In this document: piece after piece, positions 38,177 to 46,346 of the stretch
Layout: the number at the start of each line of letters is the position of its first letter
How positions within the stretch are numbered: position 1 is the first letter of the stretch
Assembly: GCF_023017165.1 (NCBI RefSeq)
Contig: NZ_JALKBW010000001.1
Coordinates: 3,534,001 to 3,598,000, forward strand
Origin: Gordonia alkaliphila
Lineage (GTDB): Bacteria > Actinomycetota > Actinomycetes > Mycobacteriales > Mycobacteriaceae
Reading direction: 5' to 3'
DNA length: 64,000 bases
The notes under the pieces: generated by a model
Databases searched by the model: none
Told to the model about the DNA's origin: nothing
What the model saw: only the letters and a program-made list of their open reading frames with translations
Made by a program: the position numbers and the translations under genes

Positions 38177-38198
38177 GCTGACCCCTGGTCCGAACGTA

Positions 38199-38230
38199 GA
38201 ACGGGCCCCGACTTCGGTCGGGGCCCGTTC
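38199..38230. terminator. Bidirectional terminator between fadD15 and pimB
   Basis: Perfect 14-bp stem GAACGGGCCCCGAC closed by a TTCG tetraloop. It lies 23 bases past the fadD15 stop and 34 bases past the convergent pimB stop. Confidence 0.85.
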
Positions 38231-38263
38231 TCGTATCCGCAGGTCTTCGCCGCTGGCCAGCGA

Positions 38264-39382
38264 TTACAGGAGTTGCCGCAGGCGCGCGGCCTGCTGGCGC
38301 CACTGCCAGTTGTCGACGATCCACCGGCGACCGGCGGCACCCATGGCCGCGGCCCGCTCACGATCGAGCAGCAGAGCGCTGATCGCGTCGGCCACCTCGT
38401 CGATCCGTCGGCCGTCGACCACGATGCCGGTCTCGCCGTCGCGCACGGTCTCCGGCGCACCGCCGGAGTCGCCGGCCACCACCGGCACCCCGCTCGCCGA
38501 GGCCTCCAGGAAGACGATGCCCAGGCCTTCCACGTCCAGGCCCCCGCCGCGGGTGCGAGTGGGCATCGCGAAGACGTCGGCCATCGCGTGGTGCATGGGC
38601 AGTTCCTCGGGCGGGACGGTGCCGGTGAACGTCACGCGGTCGGCGACGCCGACCTTGTCCGCCAATTCCTTCAGGTGGTCGCCGTAGGGACCGCCGCCGA
38701 CGATCATCAGGTGCACGTCCGGGACCGCCGCGAGCAGGCGCGGCAGGGCCTTGATCAGAACGTCCTGCCCCTTGCGCGGAACCAGCCGCGACAGGCACAG
38801 CACCACCGGCGCCTCACCCAGCCCGTAGCGATCCCGAAGCTCTTGGCGCGCAGCGGCATTCGGCGCGAATCGATCGACGTCGACGCCGCACGGCAGATAC
38901 TCCAGTGCGCCGCGCGGCCCGAACGCCGAGGCGAACCGACCCCGGGTGTACCGGCTGACGAAGGTGATCACGTCGGCGGTCTCGCCGATGATGCGGAGCA
39001 CCTGGCGGGCGCCGGGCAGCATCGACCAGCCGACCTCGTGCCCGTGCGTGCTGGCCACGATGCGCTGGGCGCCGGCCTTCCGCAGCACCGGTCCGAGGAC
39101 CGCCAGCGGGGCGGCGGCCCCGAACCAGACCGTGTGAATGTCGTTCTCGCGCACCAGCTCCGCCGCGCGACGCGCCACGCTGCGGTTCGGCAGCATGAGC
39201 GTCCCCGGGTGTCGGACGATGCGGTACGGCGCGGCGGCGTCGTAGGCCTCGCAGCCCTTCCAGCGCGGGGCGTAGACGATCACGTCGTCGGCCGGCAGGT
39301 GCGCGAGCAGATTCTCCAGATAGGACTGGATGCCGCCCGGGCGGGGCGGAAAGTCATTGGTCAGCAACAGCGTCCGCTGCAT
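38264..39382 (-). CDS. pimB: PimB, GDP-mannose-dependent alpha-mannosyltransferase (PIM2 synthesis)
   Basis: A 372-residue GT4 enzyme. It starts TLLLTNDFPPRPGGIQSYL (the glycine-rich acceptor loop), has THGHEVGW, LSRLVPRKGQDVLIKALPRL, and the donor site with the EGLGIVFLEASASGVPVVAG signature. It adds the second mannose to phosphatidyl-myo-inositol mannoside at the inner membrane face. It shares one base with the preceding lipoprotein gene, hence the same transcript. Confidence 0.92.
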   Translation of the reverse strand: MQRTLLLTNDFPPRPGGIQSYLENLLAHLPADDVIVYAPRWKGCEAYDAAAPYRIVRHPGTLMLPNRSVARRAAELVRENDIHTVWFGAAAPLAVLGPVLRKAGAQRIVASTHGHEVGWSMLPGARQVLRIIGETADVITFVSRYTRGRFASAFGPRGALEYLPCGVDVDRFAPNAAARQELRDRYGLGEAPVVLCLSRLVPRKGQDVLIKALPRLLAAVPDVHLMIVGGGPYGDHLKELADKVGVADRVTFTGTVPPEELPMHHAMADVFAMPTRTRGGGLDVEGLGIVFLEASASGVPVVAGDSGGAPETVRDGETGIVVDGRRIDEVADAISALLLDRERAAAMGAAGRRWIVDNWQWRQQAARLRQLL

Positions 39383-40899
39383 CAGCGCACCTCACTCCGC
39401 AGCCACGACTGCCACTCGTCGATCACCGATTTCTCGCTCGACCCTAACGACTTCTCCAGCGCCGCAGTGACTTTCCCGGCGTCGCCTTCCTGTGCCACCG
39501 CCGCGTACATCGTCCGGAGCCGGTCCTCACCGTATTCGTCGGCGACGAAGGCCGCGAACGACCATGCGGTCTGGTACGCGACCCGCGCGGCGGCGGAGTC
39601 GACCGCGAAGGCGGAGTCGGCCGGCAGCTCGTCGGGCAGCGTTCCGGCGGCGACCTGCACCGCCAGGTCCGGAGCCAGATCGGTGAGCGAGCCCGTGCTG
39701 CCGCGTCGGCCGACGTACTCGGCCACCCCCTCGGTGAGCCACATCGGCGCGTCCGCGACGGTGTCGATCCGGGTCGCGACGTGGAACAGCTCGTGCCGCA
39801 GGATCACCGCCACCCCGGATTCGGACAGCTGACCGGCCGCCGGCGAGAGCACCACGCGCTGCCCGGTCACGGTGCGCGAACCGCGGTCGACGGCGTCGTA
39901 GACCGTGGCGGCGGCCGCCGCCGACGTGCGGCCCGGTTCGGTCCGCGTGAACCCGGCGAACTGCGCGTCGGCGCCGGTGGCCATGACCACGGCGCGGCGG
40001 GTCCATTCTCCGCCCCAGAAGTCGGTGACGCCGTCGATCGCCGGCGCGAGTTGCTTGCGCACCTTGGCCACGGTCGGTTCGGTCCCCGGATACGACAGCA
40101 CCGCGGAGTTCCCGCCCGCGCTCTTCACGTCGAGCACTCGGAGACCGGGGAACGCCCACGGCGGGAGCTGCGGCGGACGGGTCGGCGCGTCCGGATCGAT
40201 GTCGGCAGCGGGGATCAGTGCGCCGTCGCCGAGGAGCTTCCAGTCGTCGCCGTATCGGGCGAACGCCAAGATCTGGTCGATCTCGATCACCGGCTCGTCC
40301 ACGCCGGGCCGCGACGTGCCGCCGAGCGCATAGCTCAGCGTGACGGCCGAGACCCAGGAGTCGGTACTGCCGGCCTCACTCAGCCCGATGCCGAGCGCAC
40401 CGCCGATGAGGCGGTCGGCACCGGTGTTCGGGGCCAGTCGGTACGTCAGCGTGCGCAGCACCAGCGGATCCCCGCGCGTCGGCGCCGGCGGCTTCGACGG
40501 GGCCGACTCGCTGGACGGGGCCGACTCGCTGGACGAGCCAGCCCCGGTCGACGGGGCCGCGGAATCGGCCGGGGTCCGACTGCTCGTGGGAGCAGGTTTC
40601 GGACCGAGGTCGGCGACCGCGGTCTCCATCGAGCGCCGGAACTCCGGGGTGGCCAACGGGTCGATGAGCGCGTCGAGCTGCGCCCGATCACCGGAGGTCA
40701 GGGCTGCGCTCAGCGCATCGAGCAGGCGGGTGACGCCGGCATCCCGCTGTTCCTCGTAGGCGTTCGGTGCGGTGGTGTACAGCGAGGTCGTCGACGACGG
40801 GCTCGTCGTCGGCTCCGCACTGCCGCACGCCGTGACGCCTCCGACGAGGGCGGCGAGAATCACCGGGGCCGCCACGAGGCGGCGGCCGACACCCGTCAA
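39382..40899 (-). CDS. Lipoprotein with a gluzincin-type HExxH metallopeptidase domain
   Basis: A 505-residue exported protein. The signal ends in the lipobox GGVTAC. A Ser/Pro-rich spacer follows, and near the C-terminus VAVILRHELFHVATR holds HExxH, with EGVAEYVGRR about 20 residues later as the third ligand. This is the peptidase MA arrangement. The substrate is unknown. The start is TTG at 40899 or GTG at 40890. It is sandwiched between an NlpC/P60 hydrolase and pimB, which suggests an envelope role. Confidence 0.8.
   Translation of the reverse strand: MTGVGRRLVAAPVILAALVGGVTACGSAEPTTSPSSTTSLYTTAPNAYEEQRDAGVTRLLDALSAALTSGDRAQLDALIDPLATPEFRRSMETAVADLGPKPAPTSSRTPADSAAPSTGAGSSSESAPSSESAPSKPPAPTRGDPLVLRTLTYRLAPNTGADRLIGGALGIGLSEAGSTDSWVSAVTLSYALGGTSRPGVDEPVIEIDQILAFARYGDDWKLLGDGALIPAADIDPDAPTRPPQLPPWAFPGLRVLDVKSAGGNSAVLSYPGTEPTVAKVRKQLAPAIDGVTDFWGGEWTRRAVVMATGADAQFAGFTRTEPGRTSAAAAATVYDAVDRGSRTVTGQRVVLSPAAGQLSESGVAVILRHELFHVATRIDTVADAPMWLTEGVAEYVGRRGSTGSLTDLAPDLAVQVAAGTLPDELPADSAFAVDSAAARVAYQTAWSFAAFVADEYGEDRLRTMYAAVAQEGDAGKVTAALEKSLGSSEKSVIDEWQSWLRSEVR
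40498..40540 (-). repeat. 21-bp tandem repeat in the Ser-rich linker of the lipoprotein peptidase
   Basis: Two copies of GACGGGGCCGACTCGCTG(GAC), encoding SESAPS-type units, sit in the low-complexity spacer between lipid anchor and catalytic domain. Confidence 0.65.
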
Positions 40900-40900
40900 G

Positions 40901-41932
40901 TCAGTACCGTCGTGCGCTGTTGTACGGACCGGCCTTGTCGATCGGCACCACGGCCACCGGAACGCCGAAGGTCGAGGCGTGAATCACGTATCCGTTGCCC
41001 ACGTACAGACCCACGTGGTGGGCGTCGGGGTAATAGATGATCAGATCACCGGGCTTGATGTCCTTGCGGTCGACGGCCTTGCCGCCGGCCAGCTGCGCTT
41101 CGCTGGTACGCGGGATGGTCTTGCCCGCCTGCTTGTAGGCCCACAGCATGAGGCCCGAGCAGTCGAATTCGTCGGGGCCGGTGGCGCCCCAGACGTACGG
41201 ATCACCGACACGGCTCAGGGCGGCGTGTACCGCCACGGTCGCCGGCGAGGTGCCCTTGGGCACGGCCTTCGCGTCGAAGGAGTATTTGGGACCGCGCAGC
41301 GCGGCCAGTTCCTTACCGGTCATCGACTTGTAGACCGCGCGCACCGCCACGGCTTCCAACTGCAGGTCCGCCTGCTTGGCCTGCAGGTCGCCGCGCTTGC
41401 GGGCGGCATCCTTGACCGCGGTCGACGCCGCGGCGGCAGCCTGATCGGCGGTCTTCTTGGCGTTCGACGCGTCCTTCGCGATGCCCTTGATGGACTTCAG
41501 ATCCGCCGCCGACTGTCGCGACAGGACCTCCAGATCGGACATGTTGTTCAGCAGATCCTGCGGCGAGTCGGAGACCAGCACCGCGTACAGCCGGTTAACG
41601 CGCGCACCGCGATAGCTGGCGCGGGCCAGGGCATCGAGCTTGGTCTGCGCCGCGCTCATCGTGGTGTTCGCCGCGTCCAGGCGGCGTTGCGCGCTCACCG
41701 AGGCTTTGCGCTGGGTCACCACCACGCCGCGCTGCTTGTCGTACTCGACCTGCGCCTTGTTCATCGCTTCCGCGGACTTCTCCGCCTGAATCGACATCTG
41801 CTTGTACCGGGCGAGTACCGACTGCGGTCCGCCCGTCGGCTCGGCGTGCACCTGGGCGGGCTGCGTCGTGGCCAAGGTCGCCGCCGCCAGCAGGGCCGCG
41901 ACGAACGGAAGGGTGCGTCGTGCAACAGTCAC
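40901..41932 (-). CDS. NlpC/P60 peptidoglycan endopeptidase with coiled-coil domain (RipA-like architecture)
   Basis: A 343-residue secreted hydrolase. A signal peptide of about 30 residues ends at VHA-E, a long coiled coil follows (about 35-205) and then a C-terminal NlpC/P60 domain. The catalytic Cys is C258 in FDCSGLMLWAY, with His H306 in AHHVGLYVG. Such proteins cleave the D-Glu to meso-DAP bond during daughter cell separation, and the coiled coil is often inhibitory. The start is GTG at 41932 with GGAGGAG 8 bases upstream. It lies downstream of a second, shorter paralogue. Confidence 0.9.
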   Translation of the reverse strand: MTVARRTLPFVAALLAAATLATTQPAQVHAEPTGGPQSVLARYKQMSIQAEKSAEAMNKAQVEYDKQRGVVVTQRKASVSAQRRLDAANTTMSAAQTKLDALARASYRGARVNRLYAVLVSDSPQDLLNNMSDLEVLSRQSAADLKSIKGIAKDASNAKKTADQAAAAASTAVKDAARKRGDLQAKQADLQLEAVAVRAVYKSMTGKELAALRGPKYSFDAKAVPKGTSPATVAVHAALSRVGDPYVWGATGPDEFDCSGLMLWAYKQAGKTIPRTSEAQLAGGKAVDRKDIKPGDLIIYYPDAHHVGLYVGNGYVIHASTFGVPVAVVPIDKAGPYNSARRY

Positions 41933-41957
41933 GAGAAAGTCTCCTCCAAACCACCAG

Positions 41958-41990
41958 AACGAGCCGTGTGCGCTCGGCACACGGCTCGTT
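41958..41990 (-). terminator. Terminator between the two NlpC/P60 genes
   Basis: Perfect 14-bp stem AACGAGCCGTGTGC with a 5-base loop. It sits 31 bases past the stop of the upstream hydrolase and only 26 bases before the start of the next, so it would uncouple the riboswitch-controlled gene from its neighbour, or act as an attenuator of it. Confidence 0.75.
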
Positions 41991-42020
41991 CGGGGGGAAA
42001 GTGAAATCTTACGGCTCCGC

Positions 42021-42599
42021 TCAGTAGCGGCGGATGCCCGTCAGCGCCCAGGCCTTGACCTTGTCGCGCTTGACCGGCACACCGTAGGTCGACGAGTGCA
42101 CGAACATGCCGTTGCCCGCGTAGATGCCGGCGTGGCCGCCGCCGTTGAAGATCAGGACGTCGCCGGGCTTGGCAGCCGCGAGCGAGGCCACCGGAGCGCC
42201 GCCGCCGAGCTGGCCGTAGCTGTCCCGGGGAACGGTCTTGCCTGCCTGCTTGTAGGACCAGTAGACCAGGCCCGAGCAGTCGAAGGCGCTCGGTCCGGCA
42301 GCACCGTACGAGTACGGAGAACCGATCTTCGACTCAGCGGCGCGCAGCGCCTTCTGCGCGCGGGCCGGCTGGCTGTTGAGCACGCCGCCCTGGGGAGCGC
42401 CCTGCTTGAACTGCTGAGGAATCTGGCTGTCGTCGACACCCGGAAGGTCGAGGTCGCCCACGCCCGGGATCGAGATCGGCGCTGCATCGGCAGGCCCGGC
42501 GGCAAGCGCGAGGGCGCCGACGGCGATCGATCCAGCGATCACGGCGGTCTTGGCGGTCTTCACGGCGCCACTGGGCTTTTCGATACGGTGTTTCGCCAC
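42021..42599 (-). CDS. Short secreted NlpC/P60 endopeptidase under a c-di-AMP riboswitch
   Basis: A 192-residue protein. A basic N-terminus and signal helix (AVIAGSIAVGALALAAGPADA) precede a short linker and the catalytic domain, with C108 in FDCSGLVYWSYKQAG and H156 in GGHAGIYAG. It lacks the coiled coil of its neighbour, like RipB/RipD-type enzymes. The start is GTG at 42599 with AAGGAGA 8 bases upstream. The leader holds a ydaO-type riboswitch, so its expression should follow c-di-AMP. Confidence 0.92.
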   Translation of the reverse strand: MAKHRIEKPSGAVKTAKTAVIAGSIAVGALALAAGPADAAPISIPGVGDLDLPGVDDSQIPQQFKQGAPQGGVLNSQPARAQKALRAAESKIGSPYSYGAAGPSAFDCSGLVYWSYKQAGKTVPRDSYGQLGGGAPVASLAAAKPGDVLIFNGGGHAGIYAGNGMFVHSSTYGVPVKRDKVKAWALTGIRRY

Positions 42600-42632
42600 G
42601 GAAACGGTTCTCCTTGGTTGGTTCTCCCTTAA

Positions 42633-42765
42633 CCGCCGACCGGGTTAGCTGTCGGATTCGGGCCGGAAGAGCGTGGCCCTACGCGGTGTCACCCGCGATT
42701 CACCCCGGACCCGGCGCGCGTCCTTGCGGTCGCACCCCGGAAAAGAGTGGGTCCCCGATTCGTCT
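42633..42765 (-). ncRNA. Cyclic di-AMP riboswitch (ydaO-yuaA class)
   Basis: In the 316-base leader of the short NlpC/P60 gene the minus strand contains the hallmarks of this class in order: GAATCGGGGACCC, CCGGGGTG, GGGTGAATCGCGGGTGA, GCGTAGGG, CGCTCTTCCGGCCC and the near-invariant GAATCCGACAGCTAACCCGG, ending in a pairing GGTCGGCGG. This class binds c-di-AMP and usually turns genes off; in actinobacteria it commonly precedes wall hydrolases. Boundaries are approximate. Confidence 0.85.
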
Positions 42766-42915
42766 TCCACGCATCCGGGAAGCCGATTAGGCGGTGTCCT
42801 TCCGATCGGCGTCCCCCGGGTTGGGGGGCAACTTCTCGGTAGGTCTCAGAAAGATTACGAAACCGGTGTGCCCGATGTCCACCGATCCGCCCACTCGACG
42901 CGGCGGCTCGGCCCC

Positions 42916-43179
42916 TCATACCGCCCGAAGATAGCCCCGCCTCCCCTCCGAGAACCCAGTGCGAACTGCGGCGATGTCGGATTTCGCGTGGCGACCTGCG
43001 GTTTCGGTGATCAGGTCGGTGGCGACCAGCACATCCACCGCGTCGGCGATCTCCCAATCCGCCGCCTCCCATTCACCATCGGGACCATAGTCCCTGGCCA
43101 GGGGTGCGAACAGCACCTGCATCAGGCAGCCGTCGCAGGCCCGGTTCCGGGCCGGACAGGTCGCGCAGTCGATCTTCAT
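42916..43179 (-). CDS. Small Cys-rich protein, possible metal-binding
   Basis: An 87-residue protein with CATCPARNRACDGCLM at its N-terminus, a C-x2-C-x6-C-x2-C pattern (C5, C8, C15, C18). The rest (DWEIADAVDVLVATDLITE) is predicted helical. It resembles conserved actinobacterial hypothetical proteins but I know no function. ATG at 43179 with GAGGTAGATCAC upstream. It lies upstream of the riboswitch on the same strand, divergent from the exonuclease gene. Confidence 0.7.
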   Translation of the reverse strand: MKIDCATCPARNRACDGCLMQVLFAPLARDYGPDGEWEAADWEIADAVDVLVATDLITETAGRHAKSDIAAVRTGFSEGRRGYLRAV

Positions 43180-43354
43180 TGTGATCTACCTCTCATCCCA
43201 CTGTCGGGCCGCTCAGATTGTCAGTTTCGCGGCCGAATCGGTCGTCGTGTCGCGCCGGAAGGCTCAACGTCGACTGCAGGGTAAAGCGAACCCCCGACAG
43301 ATACCGCCGGCGGACCGCGCGATTCTTGTCGGAAGCTCGAACTAATGTGCGGTC

Positions 43355-45058
43355 ATGGTTCAGTTGAGTTTCGCCGACCTTCCCGGGGACGAGGCGTTCG
43401 CCTCGACCTCGCTCGCCGACCTCACCCTGGTCGTCGTCGACCTCGAGACCACCGGCGGCAGCCCGGACAACGACGCGATCACCGAGATCGGTGCGGTCAA
43501 GATCCGCGGCGGCGAGATCCTCGGCGAGTTCGGCACTCTCGTCGATCCGGGCCGGAGCATTCCGCCGCAGATCGTCACCCTCACCGGCATCACGTCCGCG
43601 ATGGTGCACAATGCTCCGCGCATCGAGGAGGTGCTGCCCTCCTTCTTCGAATTCGCGCGCGGCGCCGTCCTCGTCGCGCACAACGCCCGATTCGACGTCG
43701 GCTTCCTGAAACGGGCAGCCGCCCGCCAGCACCTCCCCTGGCCGTTTCCGGCGGCGTTGTGCACGGTCGCGATGGCCCGCCGGATTCTCACCCGCCAGGA
43801 GGCTCCGACGGTCAAGCTCAGTGCCCTGGCCGAACTGTTCGACGTCACGGTGCGACCCACTCACCGGGCGCTCGACGACGCCCGCGCCACCGTGGAGGTC
43901 TTCCACCATCTGCTCGAGCGGGTCGGCAATCAGGATGTCCGCACCTATCGCGATCTCACGGACTATCTGCCGCGGTGCACGCCCGCGCTGCGCGCCAAGC
44001 GGTCGCTGGCCGACGGGCTCCCCGACCGCCCCGGGGTCTATCTGTTCCGCGGTCCGGACGACGAGGTCCTCTATATAGGGACCGCGGTGAATCTGCGGCG
44101 CCGCGTGGGGAGCTACTTCACCGGCGCCGACACCCGGGCCCGGATGGCGCAGATGGTGAGTCTCGCCGAGCGGGTGGACCACATCGAGTGCGCCCACGCC
44201 CTCGAGGCCGGCGTGCGGGAGCTGACCTTGATCGCCGCACACAAGCCGACCTTCAATCGACGCTCGGCCAATCCGCACCGCGGCTGGTGGATCACTCTCA
44301 CCGGCGAGCAGGCCCCGCGGTTGAAGGTCAGTCGCACTCCGAGCGAGGTCTGCTTCGGTCCGGTGTCCGGCCGGGCGGTGGCCGCCGAGATCGCCGCGTC
44401 GCTCACCGAGGCCGCCGCGAACCCGGACCAGTTGCGCGAGTTGCTCGCGGGCCGCTCCGACGACGTCCTGGAAGCCTTGACGCAGCGCCTCGCCGAGCTG
44501 GCCGAGGCACGACGCTTCGAGACCGCCGCGCGCGCTCGGGACGCATTGGCGGCCACCATCGACGCGCTGGCCCGCTGTCAGCGCCTGTCGGCGATCGCCT
44601 GCCTGGCCGAGCTCGTCCTCGCCCGGCCCGCCGAGGGCGGCGGGTGGGAGTTCGCCGTCGTGCGGCACGGCCGTCTCGCCGGAGCGGGGTGTGCGCCGCG
44701 CGACGTGCCGCCGATGCCGGTGGTGGCGACCCTGGTCGCCGGGGCCCAGCACATTCCACCGCCGGAATCCTCGGCCGGCCCCCTCGCCGGCGCCCCGCCG
44801 GAAGAAGTGGCACTCATCGCGAAGTGGATCGGCGAACCCGGCACCCGCCTGGTGTCCGTGGACGGCGAGCTGAGCTCGCCGCTCGCGGCGGCCGAACGTC
44901 GTCGACAGTTCACCCGGGCCGCCCGCGAGGCCCGCACGCTGGCGCGCGACTCTCGTTTAGGCTCAGAGCATGATCACCGCCATCGTCCTCATCGGAGCCG
45001 ACATTCATCAGATCCCGGAGACCGCACAGGCCGTCGCCGACATCCCGGGCGTCACTGA
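43355..45058 (+). CDS. DEDDh exonuclease fused to a UvrC-like GIY-YIG nuclease (Rv2191-like)
   Basis: A two-nuclease fusion. Residues 25-190 are a DnaQ-type exonuclease: VVVDLETTGG (D29, E31), AHNARFDVGFL, and HRALDDARAT with the catalytic His. Residues 220-300 are a GIY-YIG domain, PGVYLFRGPDDEVLYIGTAV, with RRRVGSYF and the C-terminal Asn of KPTFN. A UVR-like coiled segment follows. A role in DNA repair is inferred. The literal frame ends at 45058, 89 bases inside the next gene, with a basic His/Arg-rich end that looks like out-of-frame reading. Ending at 44973 in the neighbouring frame would give a normal ATGA overlap and needs one missing base. Confidence 0.87.
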   Translation: MVQLSFADLPGDEAFASTSLADLTLVVVDLETTGGSPDNDAITEIGAVKIRGGEILGEFGTLVDPGRSIPPQIVTLTGITSAMVHNAPRIEEVLPSFFEFARGAVLVAHNARFDVGFLKRAAARQHLPWPFPAALCTVAMARRILTRQEAPTVKLSALAELFDVTVRPTHRALDDARATVEVFHHLLERVGNQDVRTYRDLTDYLPRCTPALRAKRSLADGLPDRPGVYLFRGPDDEVLYIGTAVNLRRRVGSYFTGADTRARMAQMVSLAERVDHIECAHALEAGVRELTLIAAHKPTFNRRSANPHRGWWITLTGEQAPRLKVSRTPSEVCFGPVSGRAVAAEIAASLTEAAANPDQLRELLAGRSDDVLEALTQRLAELAEARRFETAARARDALAATIDALARCQRLSAIACLAELVLARPAEGGGWEFAVVRHGRLAGAGCAPRDVPPMPVVATLVAGAQHIPPPESSAGPLAGAPPEEVALIAKWIGEPGTRLVSVDGELSSPLAAAERRRQFTRAAREARTLARDSRLGSEHDHRHRPHRSRHSSDPGDRTGRRRHPGRH

Positions 45059-45248
45059 GGTGTACTCGTGCGCTGGCGATGTCGACCTGATCGCCAAGGT
45101 CCGGGTGCGCGATCACGATCAGATCGCCGACGTGGTGACCGGCCGGATCAACCGGCTGCCGGGCGTCCAGCGCAGCGCGACACACATCGCCTTCCGCAGC
45201 TATTCCAGCTCGGAGGTGGAAGGCGGCTTCTCCATCGGGGAGGAGTGA
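44970..45248 (+). CDS. Stand-alone Lrp/AsnC ligand-binding (RAM) domain protein
   Basis: A 92-residue protein consisting only of the regulation-of-amino-acid-metabolism fold: MITAIVLIGADIHQIPETAQ, ADIPGVTEVYSCAGDVDLIAKVRV and a closing THIAFRSYSSSE strand. It has no helix-turn-helix. Such proteins form dimers or rings that bind small ligands. It lies after the exonuclease and faces trpD across 3 bases. Confidence 0.88.
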   Translation: MITAIVLIGADIHQIPETAQAVADIPGVTEVYSCAGDVDLIAKVRVRDHDQIADVVTGRINRLPGVQRSATHIAFRSYSSSEVEGGFSIGEE

Positions 45249-45251
45249 GGC

Positions 45252-46346
45252 CTACTCCGCGAGCGAGGAACTCAGCGCGGCCCAGGCGTCCAGGCGCGCG
45301 GCCGCGGCACCCGAGTCCAGCACCTGACCCACCCGAACCGCCGCCGCACGCAGCGCCTCGGTGAACTCGGCCTGTGTGAAGAGGCGATCCTGTTCGAAGG
45401 CCACCAGCGCGGCCGCCGCGTTCAGAGTCACCGAGTCGCGGACCGGTCCCACCGCTCCGCCGAACAGGTCGCGAGCCACCTGCGCGTTCACTTGGGCGTC
45501 GCCACCCTGCAGCGCGGCCAGCTCCACCAGTTCGATACCCAGATCGGTCGGATCCACCGTCAGTTCGCGGACCTCGCCGTCGAACACCTGCCACACCGAC
45601 GACGTCGTCGTGGTGGTCAGCTCGTCCAGACCGTCGTCGCCGCGCACCACCAGCACGCGATTGCCGCGTCCGGCGAAGGTCTCCGCCAGCGTCGGTGCGA
45701 GGTCGGCGAACGCGCACCCGATCAGCCCGGCCGGCGGTGCCGCCGGATTGGTCAGCGGCCCCAGCACGTTGAAGACCGTCGGAATACCGATCTGCTTGCG
45801 CGGCGGGCCGGTGAACCGGAACGCCGGATGGAAGACGGGCGCGAAGCAGAATCCGATCCCGACCTCGCGCAGGCACTTCTCCACCGCGTCGGGACCGAGA
45901 TTGATCGCCACCCCGAGCGCCTCGAGCACGTCGGCGCCACCGCTCTTGGACGACGCGGCACGGTTGCCATGCTTGATCACCGGCACGCCCGCCGCTGCGA
46001 CGACGATCGACGTCATCGTCGAGATGTTCACCGTGTGCGAACGATCACCGCCGGTGCCGACGATGTCCAACGCGTCCTCCGAGGTCTGCACCCGATTGGC
46101 CATGGACAGCATGGTGTCGGCCAGGCCGCGCAGTTCGTCGGCCGCCGCGCCCTTCATCTTGACGCCGACGCCGAAGGCCGCGATCTGCGCACCGGTCGCC
46201 GCGTCGGACATGATCTCGCGCATCGCCCAACCGGCTTCTGCTGCGGACAGATCGAATCCGTCGGTCACCTTGCCCAACACGGCGGGCCAGGTGAACGCGA
46301 CCGGCGAGGACGGTGCGGACTGGGGAGCGGCATTCTCAGAACTCAC
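45252..46346 (-). CDS. trpD: Anthranilate phosphoribosyltransferase TrpD
   Basis: A 364-residue enzyme of tryptophan synthesis. Motifs are DIVGTGGDRSHTVNISTMTS (PRPP pyrophosphate loop), KHGNRAASSKSGGADVLEAL, FAPVFHPAFR and the metal-binding DGLDE. It joins anthranilate to PRPP. I chose GTG at 46346 (MSSENAAPQS). The start overlaps the stop of the upstream unknown gene by 3 bases, suggesting coupling. No other trp gene is nearby, as in M. tuberculosis. Confidence 0.94.
   Translation of the reverse strand: MSSENAAPQSAPSSPVAFTWPAVLGKVTDGFDLSAAEAGWAMREIMSDAATGAQIAAFGVGVKMKGAAADELRGLADTMLSMANRVQTSEDALDIVGTGGDRSHTVNISTMTSIVVAAAGVPVIKHGNRAASSKSGGADVLEALGVAINLGPDAVEKCLREVGIGFCFAPVFHPAFRFTGPPRKQIGIPTVFNVLGPLTNPAAPPAGLIGCAFADLAPTLAETFAGRGNRVLVVRGDDGLDELTTTTTSSVWQVFDGEVRELTVDPTDLGIELVELAALQGGDAQVNAQVARDLFGGAVGPVRDSVTLNAAAALVAFEQDRLFTQAEFTEALRAAAVRVGQVLDSGAAAARLDAWAALSSSLAE

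Noticed and set aside
40498..40540. Short tandem repeats considered as CRISPR-like
   Set aside because: Only two copies, in frame inside a coding linker, with no spacers and no cas genes in the window.
44920..45060. C-terminal His/Arg-rich tail of the exonuclease fusion as a nucleic-acid-binding extension
   Set aside because: It is exactly the RAM-domain gene read in another frame, so a lost frame is the simpler explanation.
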